DNA from: Streptomyces sp. AC555_RSS877 | GTDB taxonomy: Bacteria; Actinomycetota; Actinomycetes; Streptomycetales; Streptomycetaceae | Length of the DNA stretch: 64,000 nucleotides | NCBI RefSeq assembly: GCF_019049245.1 | Contig: NZ_JAGMUK010000025.1 | Location: forward strand, 62,001 to 126,000 | Reading direction: 5' to 3' | Shown here: positions 8,973 through 17,838 of the stretch, piece by piece | Numbering within the stretch: the stretch's first letter is position 1 | Layout of the letters: every line of letters begins with the position of its first letter | Made by a program: the position numbers and the translations under genes | The notes under the pieces: generated by a model | The model's database searches: none | What the model was told of the DNA's origin: nothing | Seen by the model: only the letters and a program-made list of their open reading frames with translations

Positions 8973-9014
8973 CACCTGCCGGCAATCACTCCTCACCTGT
9001 CGGCAACCACTCCT
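8973..9014. repeat. Tandem pair of 21-bp repeats upstream of the M81 peptidase gene
   Basis: Two adjacent 21-bp copies beginning CACCTGCCGGCA and CACCTGTCGGCA, differing at 2 positions. They end 48 bp before the ATG at 9063. The position fits an upstream control site, but no regulator is implicated. Confidence 0.6.
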
Positions 9015-9062
9015 GAGCCACGGGCGGTCACGCTTGACCTTCCGCCGACGTAGGGAGCTCTC

Positions 9063-10571
9063 ATGCCGCAAGCCCGTCCCGTCATCGCCGTCGCCGGACT
9101 CGGCATCGAGTCCTCGACCTTCTCCCCGGCCCGCACCAGGGCCCCCGCCTTCCATCCGCGGCGCGGCACGGACGTCCTGACCCGCTACCCCTTCCTCGCG
9201 CCCGGGCAGCCCCTGCACACGGCAGCCGACTGGCGCGGCGCCCTGGTCGGCAAGGCCCTGCCCGGCGGCACGGTGACCTCCACCGCGTACGCGGAACTGG
9301 CCGCCGAACTCCTCAACAGCCTGAGCGAGCTGGGGCCGATCGACGGCCTCTGGTACGACATCCACGGCGCGATGACCGTGGAGGGACTGGACGACGCCGA
9401 AGCCCAACTCCTGCACCGCATCCGGGAAGTGGTCGGCCCGCACGTCCTCGTGTCCACCTCCATGGACCTGCACGGCAACGTCTCCCGCGACCTCGTCCAC
9501 CAGAGCGACCTGATCACCTGCCACCGCATGGCCCCGCACGAGGACGCCATGGACACCGAGGAACGCGCGGCCCGCAACCTCGTCGACCTGCTGGCGAGCG
9601 GTGCGCCCCGCCCCGCCAAGGCCTGGATCCCGGTGCCGGTGCTGCTGACCGGCGAGCAGACCTCGACCCGGACCGAACCCGCGAAGAGCGTGTACGCGGC
9701 CGTGGACGAGGTGGAGGCGGCCGACGGCGTGACGGACGCGGCGATCTGGGTCGGCTACGCCTGGGCGGACGAACCGCGCAACCGGGCCGCGGTGGTCGTC
9801 ACGGGCCCCTCGCCGGACGCCGTCACCGTCGGTGCGGAGCAGTTGGCCGCCGGTTTCTGGAAGGCCCGCCACTCCTTCGACTCCGTCGCGCCGACCGCCT
9901 CACTGGACGAGTGCCTGGACGCCGCCCTCGCCTCCACGGCCCGCCCCTACTTCGTCAGCGACACCGGCGACAACCCGACGGCGGGCGGCGCCGGGGACGT
10001 CACGTGGGGACTCCAGCGGGTCCTGGACCGCCCCGAGTTCAAGGAACCGTCGGGGCCCACGGTCATCTACGCCTCACTGCCGGGCCCCGGCGCCGTCGAC
10101 ACCGCCGTGGCGGCCGGCGTCGGCGCGACCGTCACGGTCACCGCGGGCGCCGAGGTCGACGACCGCCACGCCGGCCCGCTCACCCTCACCGGCGTGGTCC
10201 ACTCGGTACGGCACGGCGACCGGGACGCGCAGACCGAGGTCGTGCTGCGGGTGGGCTGCGTCCGCGTGGTCCTGACCCGGCAGCGCAAGCCGTACCACCA
10301 CGAACACGACTTCACCGACCTGGAGTTGGACCCCAGGGCGGCCGACATCGTGATCGTGAAGATCGGCTGTCCGGAGCCCGAGCTGTTCGCCATGGCCGCC
10401 GACTGGAAGATGGCGCTCACGCCGGGCGGCGTCGACCAGGAGCTGACCCGGCTCGGCCACCGCCGCATCCGCCGGCCCTTGTTCCCCCTCGACGCCGAGA
10501 TGCCCGACCCGGACCTCACGGCCCGGCTGATCGCACCCTCGAACAGGGAGCTCACCGGCCCGGACGAGTGA
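9063..10571 (+). CDS. M81 family metallopeptidase (microcystinase C / MlrC-like)
   Basis: 502 residues. Family motifs in order: GLGIESSTFSP, WYDIHGAM (metal-binding region), STSMDLHGNVS, THxxD-like LITCHRMAPHED and SDTGDNPTAGGAGD. MlrC in sphingomonads cleaves linearised microcystin products; actinobacterial members have unknown substrates, probably short or modified peptides. No signal peptide, so cytoplasmic. ATG start with GGGAG 5 bp upstream (TAGGGAGCTCTC). Its 3' end overlaps the converging cvnD of conservon 2 by 20 bp, leaving no room for a terminator. Confidence 0.88.
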   Translation: MPQARPVIAVAGLGIESSTFSPARTRAPAFHPRRGTDVLTRYPFLAPGQPLHTAADWRGALVGKALPGGTVTSTAYAELAAELLNSLSELGPIDGLWYDIHGAMTVEGLDDAEAQLLHRIREVVGPHVLVSTSMDLHGNVSRDLVHQSDLITCHRMAPHEDAMDTEERAARNLVDLLASGAPRPAKAWIPVPVLLTGEQTSTRTEPAKSVYAAVDEVEAADGVTDAAIWVGYAWADEPRNRAAVVVTGPSPDAVTVGAEQLAAGFWKARHSFDSVAPTASLDECLDAALASTARPYFVSDTGDNPTAGGAGDVTWGLQRVLDRPEFKEPSGPTVIYASLPGPGAVDTAVAAGVGATVTVTAGAEVDDRHAGPLTLTGVVHSVRHGDRDAQTEVVLRVGCVRVVLTRQRKPYHHEHDFTDLELDPRAADIVIVKIGCPEPELFAMAADWKMALTPGGVDQELTRLGHRRIRRPLFPLDAEMPDPDLTARLIAPSNRELTGPDE

Positions 10572-11193
10572 GCTGAGCGCCACCGCCGCCCGCCTCGGCG
10601 ATCAGCAGGTCCAGCAGCGCGATCAGCAGGTCCCGGCTCGACTCGCGCTCGCGCGCGTCGCACAGCAGCACCGGAACGTGCTCCGGCAGCGCCAGGGACT
10701 CCCGGATCTCCTCGGGCGGATACGGGTGCTTCCCGTGGAAGCCGTTGACCCCGACGACGAACGGGATGCCGCGCCGCTCGAAGAAGTCCACGGCGGCGAA
10801 GCTCGACTCCGGTCTGCGCACGTCGATCAGGACCACGGCGCCCAGCGCGCCGACGGCCAGGTCGTTCCACATGAACCAGAACCGCTGCTGCCCGGGGGTG
10901 CCGAAGAGGTACAGCACCAGCCGGTCGTTGATGGTGATCCGGCCGAAGTCCAGGGCCACGGTCGTGGCCGCCTTCGCCTCGATGCCGGCGAGATCGTCGA
11001 CGCCGAGGCCCGCCACGGTCAGGGGTTCCTCGGTGCGCAGCGGAACGATCTCGCTGACCGAACCGACCATCGTTGTCTTGCCGACGCCGAACCCTCCGGC
11101 GATCAGTATCTTGACGGTGTCGGGTGCGACGGGCGCGACGTACGCGCCGGTCGCCTCGGGTGCCGCCCGGGCGGCGGGATCAGAGCCGGCCAA
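10552..11193 (-). CDS. cvnD: Conservon 2 small GTPase-like protein CvnD
   Basis: 213 residues from TTG at 11193, with GAGGGA upstream and a 14-bp overlap with cvnC, the same geometry as in conservon 1. P-loop GGFGVGKTT, switch-like FGTPGQQRFWFMWNDL and a VNGFHGK segment in the guanine-specificity position are visible. It is about as long as CvnD of conservon 1 and clearly paralogous, with divergent termini. Last gene of an SBP-cvnABCD run; the 3' end crosses into the end of the M81 peptidase gene on the other strand. Confidence 0.9.
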   Translation of the reverse strand: MAGSDPAARAAPEATGAYVAPVAPDTVKILIAGGFGVGKTTMVGSVSEIVPLRTEEPLTVAGLGVDDLAGIEAKAATTVALDFGRITINDRLVLYLFGTPGQQRFWFMWNDLAVGALGAVVLIDVRRPESSFAAVDFFERRGIPFVVGVNGFHGKHPYPPEEIRESLALPEHVPVLLCDARERESSRDLLIALLDLLIAEAGGGGAQLTRPGR

Positions 11194-11542
11194 GGCCGTC
11201 CCTCACTTTCTGCAGCAGGTCCAGGTCCAGTTCCGGGATGCGGGAGACGGGGTGCGGAGGATGGGCGGTGATCAGGCCGGCCTCCAGCAGATCGCAGAGC
11301 ATGATGACGACCACGCTCACCGGAAGGTCCAAGCGGGCGGCGAGCTCCGCCACGGCGAGCGGCCGCTCGCACCGGCGCAGGATCCGCGCCTGCTCGGGCT
11401 GCGGCCGGGGGGCCCGCTCCGGCGGCGGGTTCACCGCGGTCACCGTCGTGATGAGGGTGAAGTCGGCGCGGCTGGGCCGGGTCCGGCCGCCGGTCAGGGC
11501 GAAGGGCCGTACCAGCCGGCCCGCCGCGTCGCTTCCGCTCAC
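11180..11542 (-). CDS. cvnC: Conservon 2 DUF742 protein CvnC
   Basis: 120 residues from GTG at 11542, one base after the cvnB stop. It opens with GRLVRPFALTGGRTRPS, the conserved DUF742 front, and continues with the winged-helix segment CERPLAVAELAARLDLPVSV. A longer start at 11575 would overlap cvnB by 32 bp and adds a segment without family similarity, so the GTG is preferred. Role as for the conservon 1 copy: a cytoplasmic partner of CvnA, CvnB and CvnD. Confidence 0.87.
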   Translation of the reverse strand: MSGSDAAGRLVRPFALTGGRTRPSRADFTLITTVTAVNPPPERAPRPQPEQARILRRCERPLAVAELAARLDLPVSVVVIMLCDLLEAGLITAHPPHPVSRIPELDLDLLQKVRDGLGRL

Positions 11543-11543
11543 C

Positions 11544-11975
11544 TCACTCGCCGGTGGCGGTCGCTGGGCCCACATGCGCCCGCGGCGCCGCCCCGAGGTG
11601 CTCGCCGATCTTCTTCACCAGCATGTTCATCTGGTACGCCACCACACCGACGTCCGCCTTCGGCCCGGTCAGTACGACCAGGTGGGCGCCGGGGCCGGCC
11701 GCGGTCAGTATCAGGTAGCTGTTGGCCATCTCGATGAGTGCCTGGCGCACCGGACCACCCCGGAAGTCCATGCTGACGCCCTTGCTGAGGCTCATCAGAC
11801 CGGACGCGGTCGCCGCCAGCCGTTCGGCGTCGTCGCGCACGAACCCGGTGGACCTGCTGACGACGAGTCCGTCCTCGGAGAGCACCACGGCGTGGTTCAC
11901 GTCGGCGACCCGGTCCACGAGGCCGGTGAGCAACTGGTCCAGTGCGGTGTCGGTCGCGGGGGTGGGGCGTGTCAT
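11544..11975 (-). CDS. cvnB: Conservon 2 roadblock/LC7 protein CvnB
   Basis: 143 residues from ATG at 11975, with AAGGA 7 bp upstream. Another ATG at 11990 overlaps the cvnA stop as ATGA but lacks a ribosome site and would add five residues. Roadblock/LC7 features: LDQLLTGLVDRVADVNHAVVLSEDG, then the SYLILTAAGPGAHLVVL strand pair and VGVVAYQMNMLVKKI helix. It likely pairs with CvnD as a GTPase regulator. Confidence 0.9.
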   Translation of the reverse strand: MTRPTPATDTALDQLLTGLVDRVADVNHAVVLSEDGLVVSRSTGFVRDDAERLAATASGLMSLSKGVSMDFRGGPVRQALIEMANSYLILTAAGPGAHLVVLTGPKADVGVVAYQMNMLVKKIGEHLGAAPRAHVGPATATGE

Positions 11976-11986
11976 GGCGGTGTCCT

Positions 11987-14335
11987 TCATGAGCGGTCGG
12001 TGTGCGGAGTCGGGGTGACGGCCGGCGCGTCGTCGCCGTCCGGCACCTGCTCGTCGTGCGGCTTGTGTTCGTCGTCGTCCCTGGCGCGGAGCGTTCCGCG
12101 CTGGAAACCGGCGAGCGAGGAGGCGGCTCGCTCCGCGGTGAAGTCCTCGAGGTCGTCCTCCACGGCGGGCGCAGAGTCCTCGCGGAGTTCGTCGACCAGG
12201 TTCGTCTGCGGCACCCGGCGGGGCAGCGGGGTGAGTCCGTCGGGCCGGGAGGCACGAGCGGCGGGCGCGGGCACGGCGGCGGGGACGGGGACGGTGCGTG
12301 CGGCCAGGAGAGGCCGGGCCGACCGGGCCGTGGACCCGACCTGCACCAGCTCGGCGTCCGGTACGGCCTCCGCGTCCGCCATGTCGTCCGGGCCCGCGTC
12401 GGCGTCCTCCCGCACCACGATCTCGTGCGGGATCAGCACGATCGCCGTGGTCCCGCCGTACGGCGAGGAGCGCAGCGTCACGGCGATGCCGTGCCGGTTG
12501 GCGAGCCGGGAGATCACGAACATGCCGAGCCTCAGGTCGTCGGCCAGGGCCACCACGTCGAACTTCGACGGCCCCGCCAACTGGGCGTTGAGTGAGGCGT
12601 AGTCGTCCTCGGACATGCCCAGGCCCCGGTCCTCGACCTCCACGACCAGCCCCTTCGCCACCATCGCGGCCCGCACCCCGACGGGGCTGGGCGCGGGGGA
12701 GTACACGGTGGCGTTGTCGATGAGCTCGGCCAGCAGATGGATCACGTCCGCCACCGCGGGCGGAGCCAGGCACACCTCCTCGTCGGTGTGCACCTCCACC
12801 CGCCGGTACTCGGCGACCTCGCCGACCGCGCTGCGCAGGATGTCGATCAGCGCGACCGGTTCGGTCCAGCTGCGCCGCGGCTGCTCACCGCTGATGATGA
12901 CGAGGTTCTCCTCGTAGCGGCGCAACTGGCTCGCCATGGAGTCCAGTTCGTACAGACCCTTGAGGACGTCGGGGTCCTGGTGCTCGCGTTCCAGCGCGTC
13001 CAGCTGGCTGAGCTGGAGGTTGACCAGGTTCTGGCTCTGCCGGGCGATGCCCAGGATCACCTTCTGGAAGCCGCGACGGGTGTCGGCGAGTTCGACGGCG
13101 GTCACCACCGCCGTGCGCTGCGCGGTGTTGAAGGCCTGCGCCACCTGCCCCAGTTCGTCCGAGCCGTAGTCCAGCGGGGGCGCCGCCAGGTCCACGTCGA
13201 CCGTCTCGCCCTTGTCCAGCCGGCGGACCACGTCGGGCAGCCGGTCCTCGGCCAGACTGAGCGTGGCCTGCCTGAGGCCGTGCAGCCGCCGGGACAGGGA
13301 GCGGGTGATCCGCCAGGACATGCCGGCGCACAGCAGCAGGGCGACCAGCCCGCCCGCGCTGAGGGAGGCGGCCGTCAGGAGCAGGTCGTCGGCCTTCTCG
13401 GAGCTGCGGGCGAGCAGTCCGGACGTCTGCTGCTGGATCAGGAGGCCGTACTCGTCGGAGACCTTCTGCAGCGCGGTGGTCCACTGCTTGCGCACATCGG
13501 CGGGCAGGCTGATCCTGCGGGCGTCGCCGGACGGCCGGGCCGCGAGCACCTTGTCCTCGACGGTCTGCAGGGTCTGCCACTCCGGGCTCTGCAGGATGCG
13601 CTCGGTCTGCGTCTTCGTGCTGCCGCGCAGCGACGGGATGATCTCGTCCTCGACGATCCAGCGGCGTGAGCTCACCGCCTCGGCGAACACCGTCCAGCGC
13701 TTCTCGTCGAGGTAGCCGGCCGGCCAGGCCAGTGTGAGCAGCGCGTCCTCCTGGGAGACCAGCTCCGCCGCGTGCTCCAGCGAGACCAGCGGACCGGCCT
13801 GTGAGGTGAGGTCGCCGTCGTCGACCTGGGAGAGCTCCTGGAAGGCGTGGATCTGGTCGTCGATGATCGAGGTGTACTGGTCCAGCGCCTGCTCGGCGGT
13901 GATGTCACTCGGGTCGTCGATCTGACTCCGGTAGTACTCCAGGCTGCCCACCGACCCGACCACCGAGTACAACCGGTCCGCTATCCGGGCCGGGGCCCGC
14001 TCGAGCTGGTCCGTGTGGCCGGCGAGCTTGGCGACCGCTGCGTCGGTCTCCGTGCGCGCCCGTTCCAACGCGGCCCGGGCGCCGGGCTGTGAGGCCAGCC
14101 AGGCGGCCGACAGGCCGCGTTCCTGTTGCAGCGCGAGCGTGGCCTCGGTGCCCATGGCGCCTGTCGACCTGCTCAGGGCCGTCTGCGAGCGCAGCCGAAG
14201 GCCCTCCGAGAACATCTGCGTCGTCGTCAGCGCCCACATGGCGGCGAGGGTGACGCTCGGGACCAGGGCGAGAAGGATGAGGGAGAGACGTATGGAACCG
14301 AGGCGGCGGCGTCGGGCACCTGTCCGTCTAGACAT
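11987..14335 (-). CDS. cvnA: Conservon 2 sensor histidine-kinase-like receptor CvnA
   Basis: 782 residues. A membrane helix lies at about 13-33 (LSLILLALVPSVTLAAMWAL), followed by a NIT-type helical extracellular domain of nearly 290 residues. A second helix lies near 325-345 (SLSAGGLVALLLCAGMSW), then HAMP. The ATPase domain has LLAELIDNATVYSPAPSP and EDRGLGMSEDD. The C-terminal 150 residues are charged and low-complexity with TPLPRRVPQTNLVDEL, a short motif also seen as PLPRRVPRRDP in CvnA of conservon 1. No H-box is apparent. The gene starts 78 bp after a solute-binding lipoprotein gene on the same strand, so co-transcription is likely. Confidence 0.9.
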   Translation of the reverse strand: MSRRTGARRRRLGSIRLSLILLALVPSVTLAAMWALTTTQMFSEGLRLRSQTALSRSTGAMGTEATLALQQERGLSAAWLASQPGARAALERARTETDAAVAKLAGHTDQLERAPARIADRLYSVVGSVGSLEYYRSQIDDPSDITAEQALDQYTSIIDDQIHAFQELSQVDDGDLTSQAGPLVSLEHAAELVSQEDALLTLAWPAGYLDEKRWTVFAEAVSSRRWIVEDEIIPSLRGSTKTQTERILQSPEWQTLQTVEDKVLAARPSGDARRISLPADVRKQWTTALQKVSDEYGLLIQQQTSGLLARSSEKADDLLLTAASLSAGGLVALLLCAGMSWRITRSLSRRLHGLRQATLSLAEDRLPDVVRRLDKGETVDVDLAAPPLDYGSDELGQVAQAFNTAQRTAVVTAVELADTRRGFQKVILGIARQSQNLVNLQLSQLDALEREHQDPDVLKGLYELDSMASQLRRYEENLVIISGEQPRRSWTEPVALIDILRSAVGEVAEYRRVEVHTDEEVCLAPPAVADVIHLLAELIDNATVYSPAPSPVGVRAAMVAKGLVVEVEDRGLGMSEDDYASLNAQLAGPSKFDVVALADDLRLGMFVISRLANRHGIAVTLRSSPYGGTTAIVLIPHEIVVREDADAGPDDMADAEAVPDAELVQVGSTARSARPLLAARTVPVPAAVPAPAARASRPDGLTPLPRRVPQTNLVDELREDSAPAVEDDLEDFTAERAASSLAGFQRGTLRARDDDEHKPHDEQVPDGDDAPAVTPTPHTDRS

Positions 14336-14413
14336 GGCCGTCCTTGGGCGATCGGCGGGGAGGTGAGGGAGGGGGAGGGGTGAGCGGCCGAGGCCTGCGG
14401 TCGCCCGGTCCGG

Positions 14414-15427
14414 TCAGCGGGTTCCGGCCGCGGCGAACCGCGCGACCGAGGCGACGTTCGTTTTGGTGACGAAGGCCGGACCGGTCAGTACGGGAGCCAC
14501 ACCACCGCCACTCAGGTTGCCGTTGGTCTTGTACAGCCACACGGAGTCCACAGCGAGGTAGCCCTGCAGATACGGCTGCTGGTCCACCGCGAACTGTACG
14601 TCCCCGTCCCGCACGGCCTTGACCAGGTCCTTGTCGAGGTCGAAGGTGGCGACCCGGGCGCCGTTGCCCGCCGTCTTCACCGACTCGACCGCGGCCAGCG
14701 CGAACTGCGCGCCCATCGTGACGACTTCGTCGATGCTGGGATCCTGGCGGAGTCTGGCCGTGATGGAGGCGTTCACCGCGGCCATGTCGGTGCCGTCGAC
14801 GTAGAGCATCTCGGTCTCGCCGGTGAACGTCTTCTTCACGCCGGCGCAGCGCGCCTCCAGGGCGACGTTGCCGCGTTCGTGGATGACGCACAGGGCGTGT
14901 GCGGCCTTGAGGCCGTCCAGCTTGTCCCCGACGGCCCGGCCCGCGACGCCCTCGTCCTGGCCGAAGTACTGCAGCAGGCCGGCGGACCGCCAGGCGTCGA
15001 TGCCGGAGTTGAGACCGACCACGGGGATGCCCGCCGCCTTGGCCTCGGCGACCGGCCCCTTCATCGCCTGCGGTTTGGCCAGGGTCACCGCGATGCCGTC
15101 GACCTTGTCGCGGATCGCGTCCCGCACCAGCTCCGCCTGCCCGTCGGGGTCGGAGTCGTTCGCGTACGTCAGCTCGATGCCGTCCTTGGCGGCCGCGACC
15201 CGGGCGCCCTTCTGCACCAGCTCCCAGAAGTCGTCCCCCTTGCCGCCGTGGGTGATCAGGGCGACCTTGAGCCGGCCGGAGCCCGCCTTGCCCGCCGCGT
15301 TGGCGTCCGCGTCGAGCCGGGCACCGCCGGAACCGGAACAGCCGGCGAGGAGCAGACAGACCGCGGCGGCCACCGCGGCCCCACGGACGGGAGCGGAGGA
15401 GGCCTGAGGTGGGGGAGGATTGTTCAT
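14414..15427 (-). CDS. Sugar-type (Peripla_BP_4) solute-binding lipoprotein next to conservon 2
   Basis: 337 residues from ATG at 15427, with GAGGTGC 7 bp upstream. Signal peptide with lipobox LLAGC (Cys30), then a type-1 periplasmic-binding fold like the ribose/galactose family: VALITHGGKGDDFWELVQKG, DGIAVTLAKPQAMKGPVAEA, PVVGLNSGIDAW, FDLDKDLVKAVRDGDVQFAVDQQPYLQGYLAVD. No permease or ATPase gene is nearby, so a role other than simple transport is possible. The gene precedes cvnA by 78 bp on the same strand. By analogy with LuxP-LuxQ or TorT-TorS, it could present a ligand to CvnA; that is inference. Confidence 0.85.
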   Translation of the reverse strand: MNNPPPPQASSAPVRGAAVAAAVCLLLAGCSGSGGARLDADANAAGKAGSGRLKVALITHGGKGDDFWELVQKGARVAAAKDGIELTYANDSDPDGQAELVRDAIRDKVDGIAVTLAKPQAMKGPVAEAKAAGIPVVGLNSGIDAWRSAGLLQYFGQDEGVAGRAVGDKLDGLKAAHALCVIHERGNVALEARCAGVKKTFTGETEMLYVDGTDMAAVNASITARLRQDPSIDEVVTMGAQFALAAVESVKTAGNGARVATFDLDKDLVKAVRDGDVQFAVDQQPYLQGYLAVDSVWLYKTNGNLSGGGVAPVLTGPAFVTKTNVASVARFAAAGTR

Positions 15428-15697
15428 GAGGGAGCACCTCGCTGTGCGGCCGAGCAAGTGGAACACGAAAGTGAGGCCGAATCGCAGGTGCGCCGGCCGG
15501 TTGAACTTTCACTGGCTCGGAGCCAACCGTGTGTGACCGCCGGTAGTCAAGTGATCGACCGCTCGCAGTGAGTTGTCGGTGCCGCATCGTGATGGTCCCG
15601 CCGCTGGCGGGAGGGCCGACGGCGGTGCCCGCGAGGTGGCGGGACGGGCACCCGCCGCCCCCCGGGCAACGCATCCGAAGGCGCCGCGGCGCCCCAG

Positions 15698-16519
15698 TCA
15701 CGGCTTGCGCGCCACCACCCCGTACATCGCGATGTCCTCGTCCCGGATCACCTCGGTGCCAGTGCCGGTGCCGGTGCCGGTGCCAGTGCCGTCCGGACGC
15801 CACTTGTGGACCTGGACGATCCCCGGTTCGACGAGTTCCAGTCCCGTGAAGAACTCCTCGGCCTCGGCGAAGGTGCGCAGCCGCATCGGCATGCCCCGCG
15901 CCGCGTACTCCCGGGCGACGCGGCCCACCTCGTCCGGTGCGAACTCGGCGGTGCCGATGGACATCGCCAGGAAACTCCCGGAGGGCAGCGGGTCGAGGAG
16001 GCGGCGGACGATGCCCACGGCGTCGTCCTCGTCCATCATGAAGTGGACGATCGCGATGACCGTCAGGGCCACCGGCCGCGTCAGGTCGAGGGTCGCGCGC
16101 AGTTCGGCGGCGTCCAGGATGCTCGCCGGGTCCCGCATGTCCGCCTCGACGTACGCCGTCCTCCCGGCGGGCGTGCCGTTCAGCAGGTCCTGGGAGAGCG
16201 CGAGGACGAGGGGGTCGTTGTCGACGTAGACGACCCGGGCGTCCGGGGACACCGACTGGGCGATCTCGTGGATGTTGGGGGAGGTCGGGATGCCCGTGCC
16301 GACGTCGAGGAACTGGCGTATCCCCGCCTCCTCGGCCAGATGCCGCACCGCCCGGTTCATGAAGTCGCGGTTGGCCCGCATGTGGACCGGCAGCGCGGGC
16401 CACTCCCGGCACATGGCGTCGCCTGCCTCGCGGTCCGCCGGGTAGTGGTCCTTGCCGCCGATGATGTAGTCGTAGATCCGCGCGGAGTGCGCGCTCCCGG
16501 TGTCGATGTCTCGCTCCAT
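15698..16519 (-). CDS. SAM-dependent methyltransferase, SAV2177/DUF574 family
   Basis: 273 residues, ATG with AAGGGAGG 4 bp upstream. The family opens with SARIYDYIIGGKDHYPADREAG, followed by the SAM motif QFLDVGTGIPTSPNIHE and VVYVDNDPLV. These proteins are abundant in Streptomyces with no known substrate. A (Gly-Thr)6 run near residue 250 is encoded by a hexanucleotide repeat and is unusual for the family. It lies in a minus-strand series between DUF6114 and the solute-binding lipoprotein gene. Confidence 0.88.
   Translation of the reverse strand: MERDIDTGSAHSARIYDYIIGGKDHYPADREAGDAMCREWPALPVHMRANRDFMNRAVRHLAEEAGIRQFLDVGTGIPTSPNIHEIAQSVSPDARVVYVDNDPLVLALSQDLLNGTPAGRTAYVEADMRDPASILDAAELRATLDLTRPVALTVIAIVHFMMDEDDAVGIVRRLLDPLPSGSFLAMSIGTAEFAPDEVGRVAREYAARGMPMRLRTFAEAEEFFTGLELVEPGIVQVHKWRPDGTGTGTGTGTGTEVIRDEDIAMYGVVARKP
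15755..15790 (-). repeat. Six-unit GGCACC/T microsatellite inside the methyltransferase gene
   Basis: Six in-frame 6-bp units (GGTGCC or AGTGCC on the plus strand) encode (Gly-Thr)6. Unit gain or loss would keep the reading frame. Confidence 0.85.
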
Positions 16520-16536
16520 GCACCTCCCTTCCCATA

Positions 16537-16567
16537 CTCAACTCGCTTCTAATCACACACAGTTGAG
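16537..16567. promoter_or_regulatory. Inverted repeat upstream of the methyltransferase gene
   Basis: Perfect 7-bp arms CTCAACT (16537-16543) and AGTTGAG (16561-16567) with a 17-bp, relatively AT-rich spacer, ending 18 bp before the ATG. It could be an operator or part of the promoter; no regulator can be named. Confidence 0.4.
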
Positions 16568-16597
16568 CAGGGAGAGGGGGTTCCTCCGGTCCGGTGC

Positions 16598-17032
16598 CTA
16601 CGCGGCCTGCTGGACCGCCTTCGTCTCGCCCCTCTCGCGGCGCCGCTGCCGTCGACTTGGGCGCGGCTCCTGGTCGGGAAGCCAGCCGAAGGTCAGGCAG
16701 CTGCCCACGACGCCCAGCAGGAGGCCGATGAAGAAGCCGCCCAGGTTCGAGGTGGCCCAGGTGCCCAGGGACAGCAGGACACCGGTGATCGCGTAGAAGA
16801 GCCGCTGCACGGGGTTGAAGAGGATCAGCAGCCCGAGCACCAGCATCAGGGCCGGCAGGAGGTAGCCCGCCAGAGCCTGTGCGCCGGCGTGCAGCATGAC
16901 CTCGAGCGACGCCTTCACGGTGAGCAGGATCTCCGCTCCGCCCAGGGCGAGCAGCAGCCCGCCCCAGAACGGACGGACGGCCCGCCAGCGCCGGAAGGCG
17001 GACCGCATGCCCTGACGTGGCCGCTCCGACAT
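16598..17032 (-). CDS. DUF6114 membrane protein
   Basis: 144 residues with four predicted membrane helices (WGGLLLALGGAEILLTV, LAGYLLPALMLVLGLLILF, AITGVLLSLGTWATSNLGGFFIGLLLGVVGSCLTF). Basic N- and C-terminal tails suggest both ends are cytoplasmic. The ATG overlaps the DUF6230 stop by one base (TGATG), so the two are coupled. DUF6114 and DUF6230 genes are commonly neighbours in Streptomyces. Function unknown; an envelope role fits. Confidence 0.85.
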   Translation of the reverse strand: MSERPRQGMRSAFRRWRAVRPFWGGLLLALGGAEILLTVKASLEVMLHAGAQALAGYLLPALMLVLGLLILFNPVQRLFYAITGVLLSLGTWATSNLGGFFIGLLLGVVGSCLTFGWLPDQEPRPSRRQRRRERGETKAVQQAA

Positions 17033-17691
17033 CAGCAGCCCTTGCTGCTGAAGCCGAGCTTCAGGCCCGGCAGCTTGAAGACCGCGGCCGTGGTGGCGTA
17101 GTTGGTCTGCCGCAGATTGGCGATGCGCACGGTGTCGGCCTGTTGGCTGAACACACCGATCGGGCCCTTCACGCCGGCCTTGGTGAGGGTGCTGGCGTCA
17201 TTGCCGATCTCGATGTTCTCGAAGGAGGCGTCGCCGGACAGCTCGGTCGAGTCGGTGGTCAGGTCGGTCGCCTCGACCTTGTCCTTCCCGCCTCCGGCGG
17301 TGATGAGCAGGTTGGTGCCGCCCAGGTCGACGCTCTGGCACAGCTTCGTGAGCGTCGCCTTCTTGATCGCGGACGTGATGACCAGCACCTGGCCGCCGGT
17401 GTCGCCCTCGTTGGGGCTGCCCGGTGCCATCTGGTCCAGGCCGCCGAACTGCTCGAATCCGGTGCCGTTGAGTTCGGTGGCGGTGACCGTGAAGGGCATG
17501 CCGGAGATGGCGAACTGCACGCCCAGCGCCCCTTCGGCCGTCAGGATCGCGAGCCCTGCGGCGACCGCGGCGGCCGGTACGGCCATGATCGCGGCCCGTC
17601 TGGCCCGGACCCGCCCGCGTCTCGCGGGGGGTTCGGAGGCTTCGGGGACCGCTGGTGAGGCTTCGGGGACTGCTGGAGAGGACGAGGCCAT
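17032..17691 (-). CDS. DUF6230 secreted/membrane-anchored protein
   Basis: 219 residues from ATG at 17691 (GGGAG 7 bp upstream). The N-terminus has two near-identical PAVPEAS repeats, a basic stretch (RRGRVRARRAA), then a single hydrophobic helix (about 35-55, IMAVPAAAVAAGLAILTAEGAL). The remaining 160 residues look like a beta-rich extracellular domain with two cysteines. Partners with DUF6114. Function unknown; older automated names such as cholesterol esterase have no support in the sequence. Confidence 0.82.
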   Translation of the reverse strand: MASSSPAVPEASPAVPEASEPPARRGRVRARRAAIMAVPAAAVAAGLAILTAEGALGVQFAISGMPFTVTATELNGTGFEQFGGLDQMAPGSPNEGDTGGQVLVITSAIKKATLTKLCQSVDLGGTNLLITAGGGKDKVEATDLTTDSTELSGDASFENIEIGNDASTLTKAGVKGPIGVFSQQADTVRIANLRQTNYATTAAVFKLPGLKLGFSSKGC

Positions 17692-17838
17692 GGTTCTGCT
17701 CCCGTGGGCATAGTCAATGCGGTTGGGGTTCAGTGGCACACGTTGTCCTGGCGCGGACAGCGGAACTGGGCGCACGTCCCTCGCGACTCCCGGCGGATGC
17801 AAGGGCTTTCTCTGGTTACGCGTCAGTAGCCGTCGAGG

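Noticed and set aside
3115..14335. A cytochrome P450 (cvnE) accompanying either conservon
   Set aside because: Neither conservon is followed by a P450; both end at cvnD.
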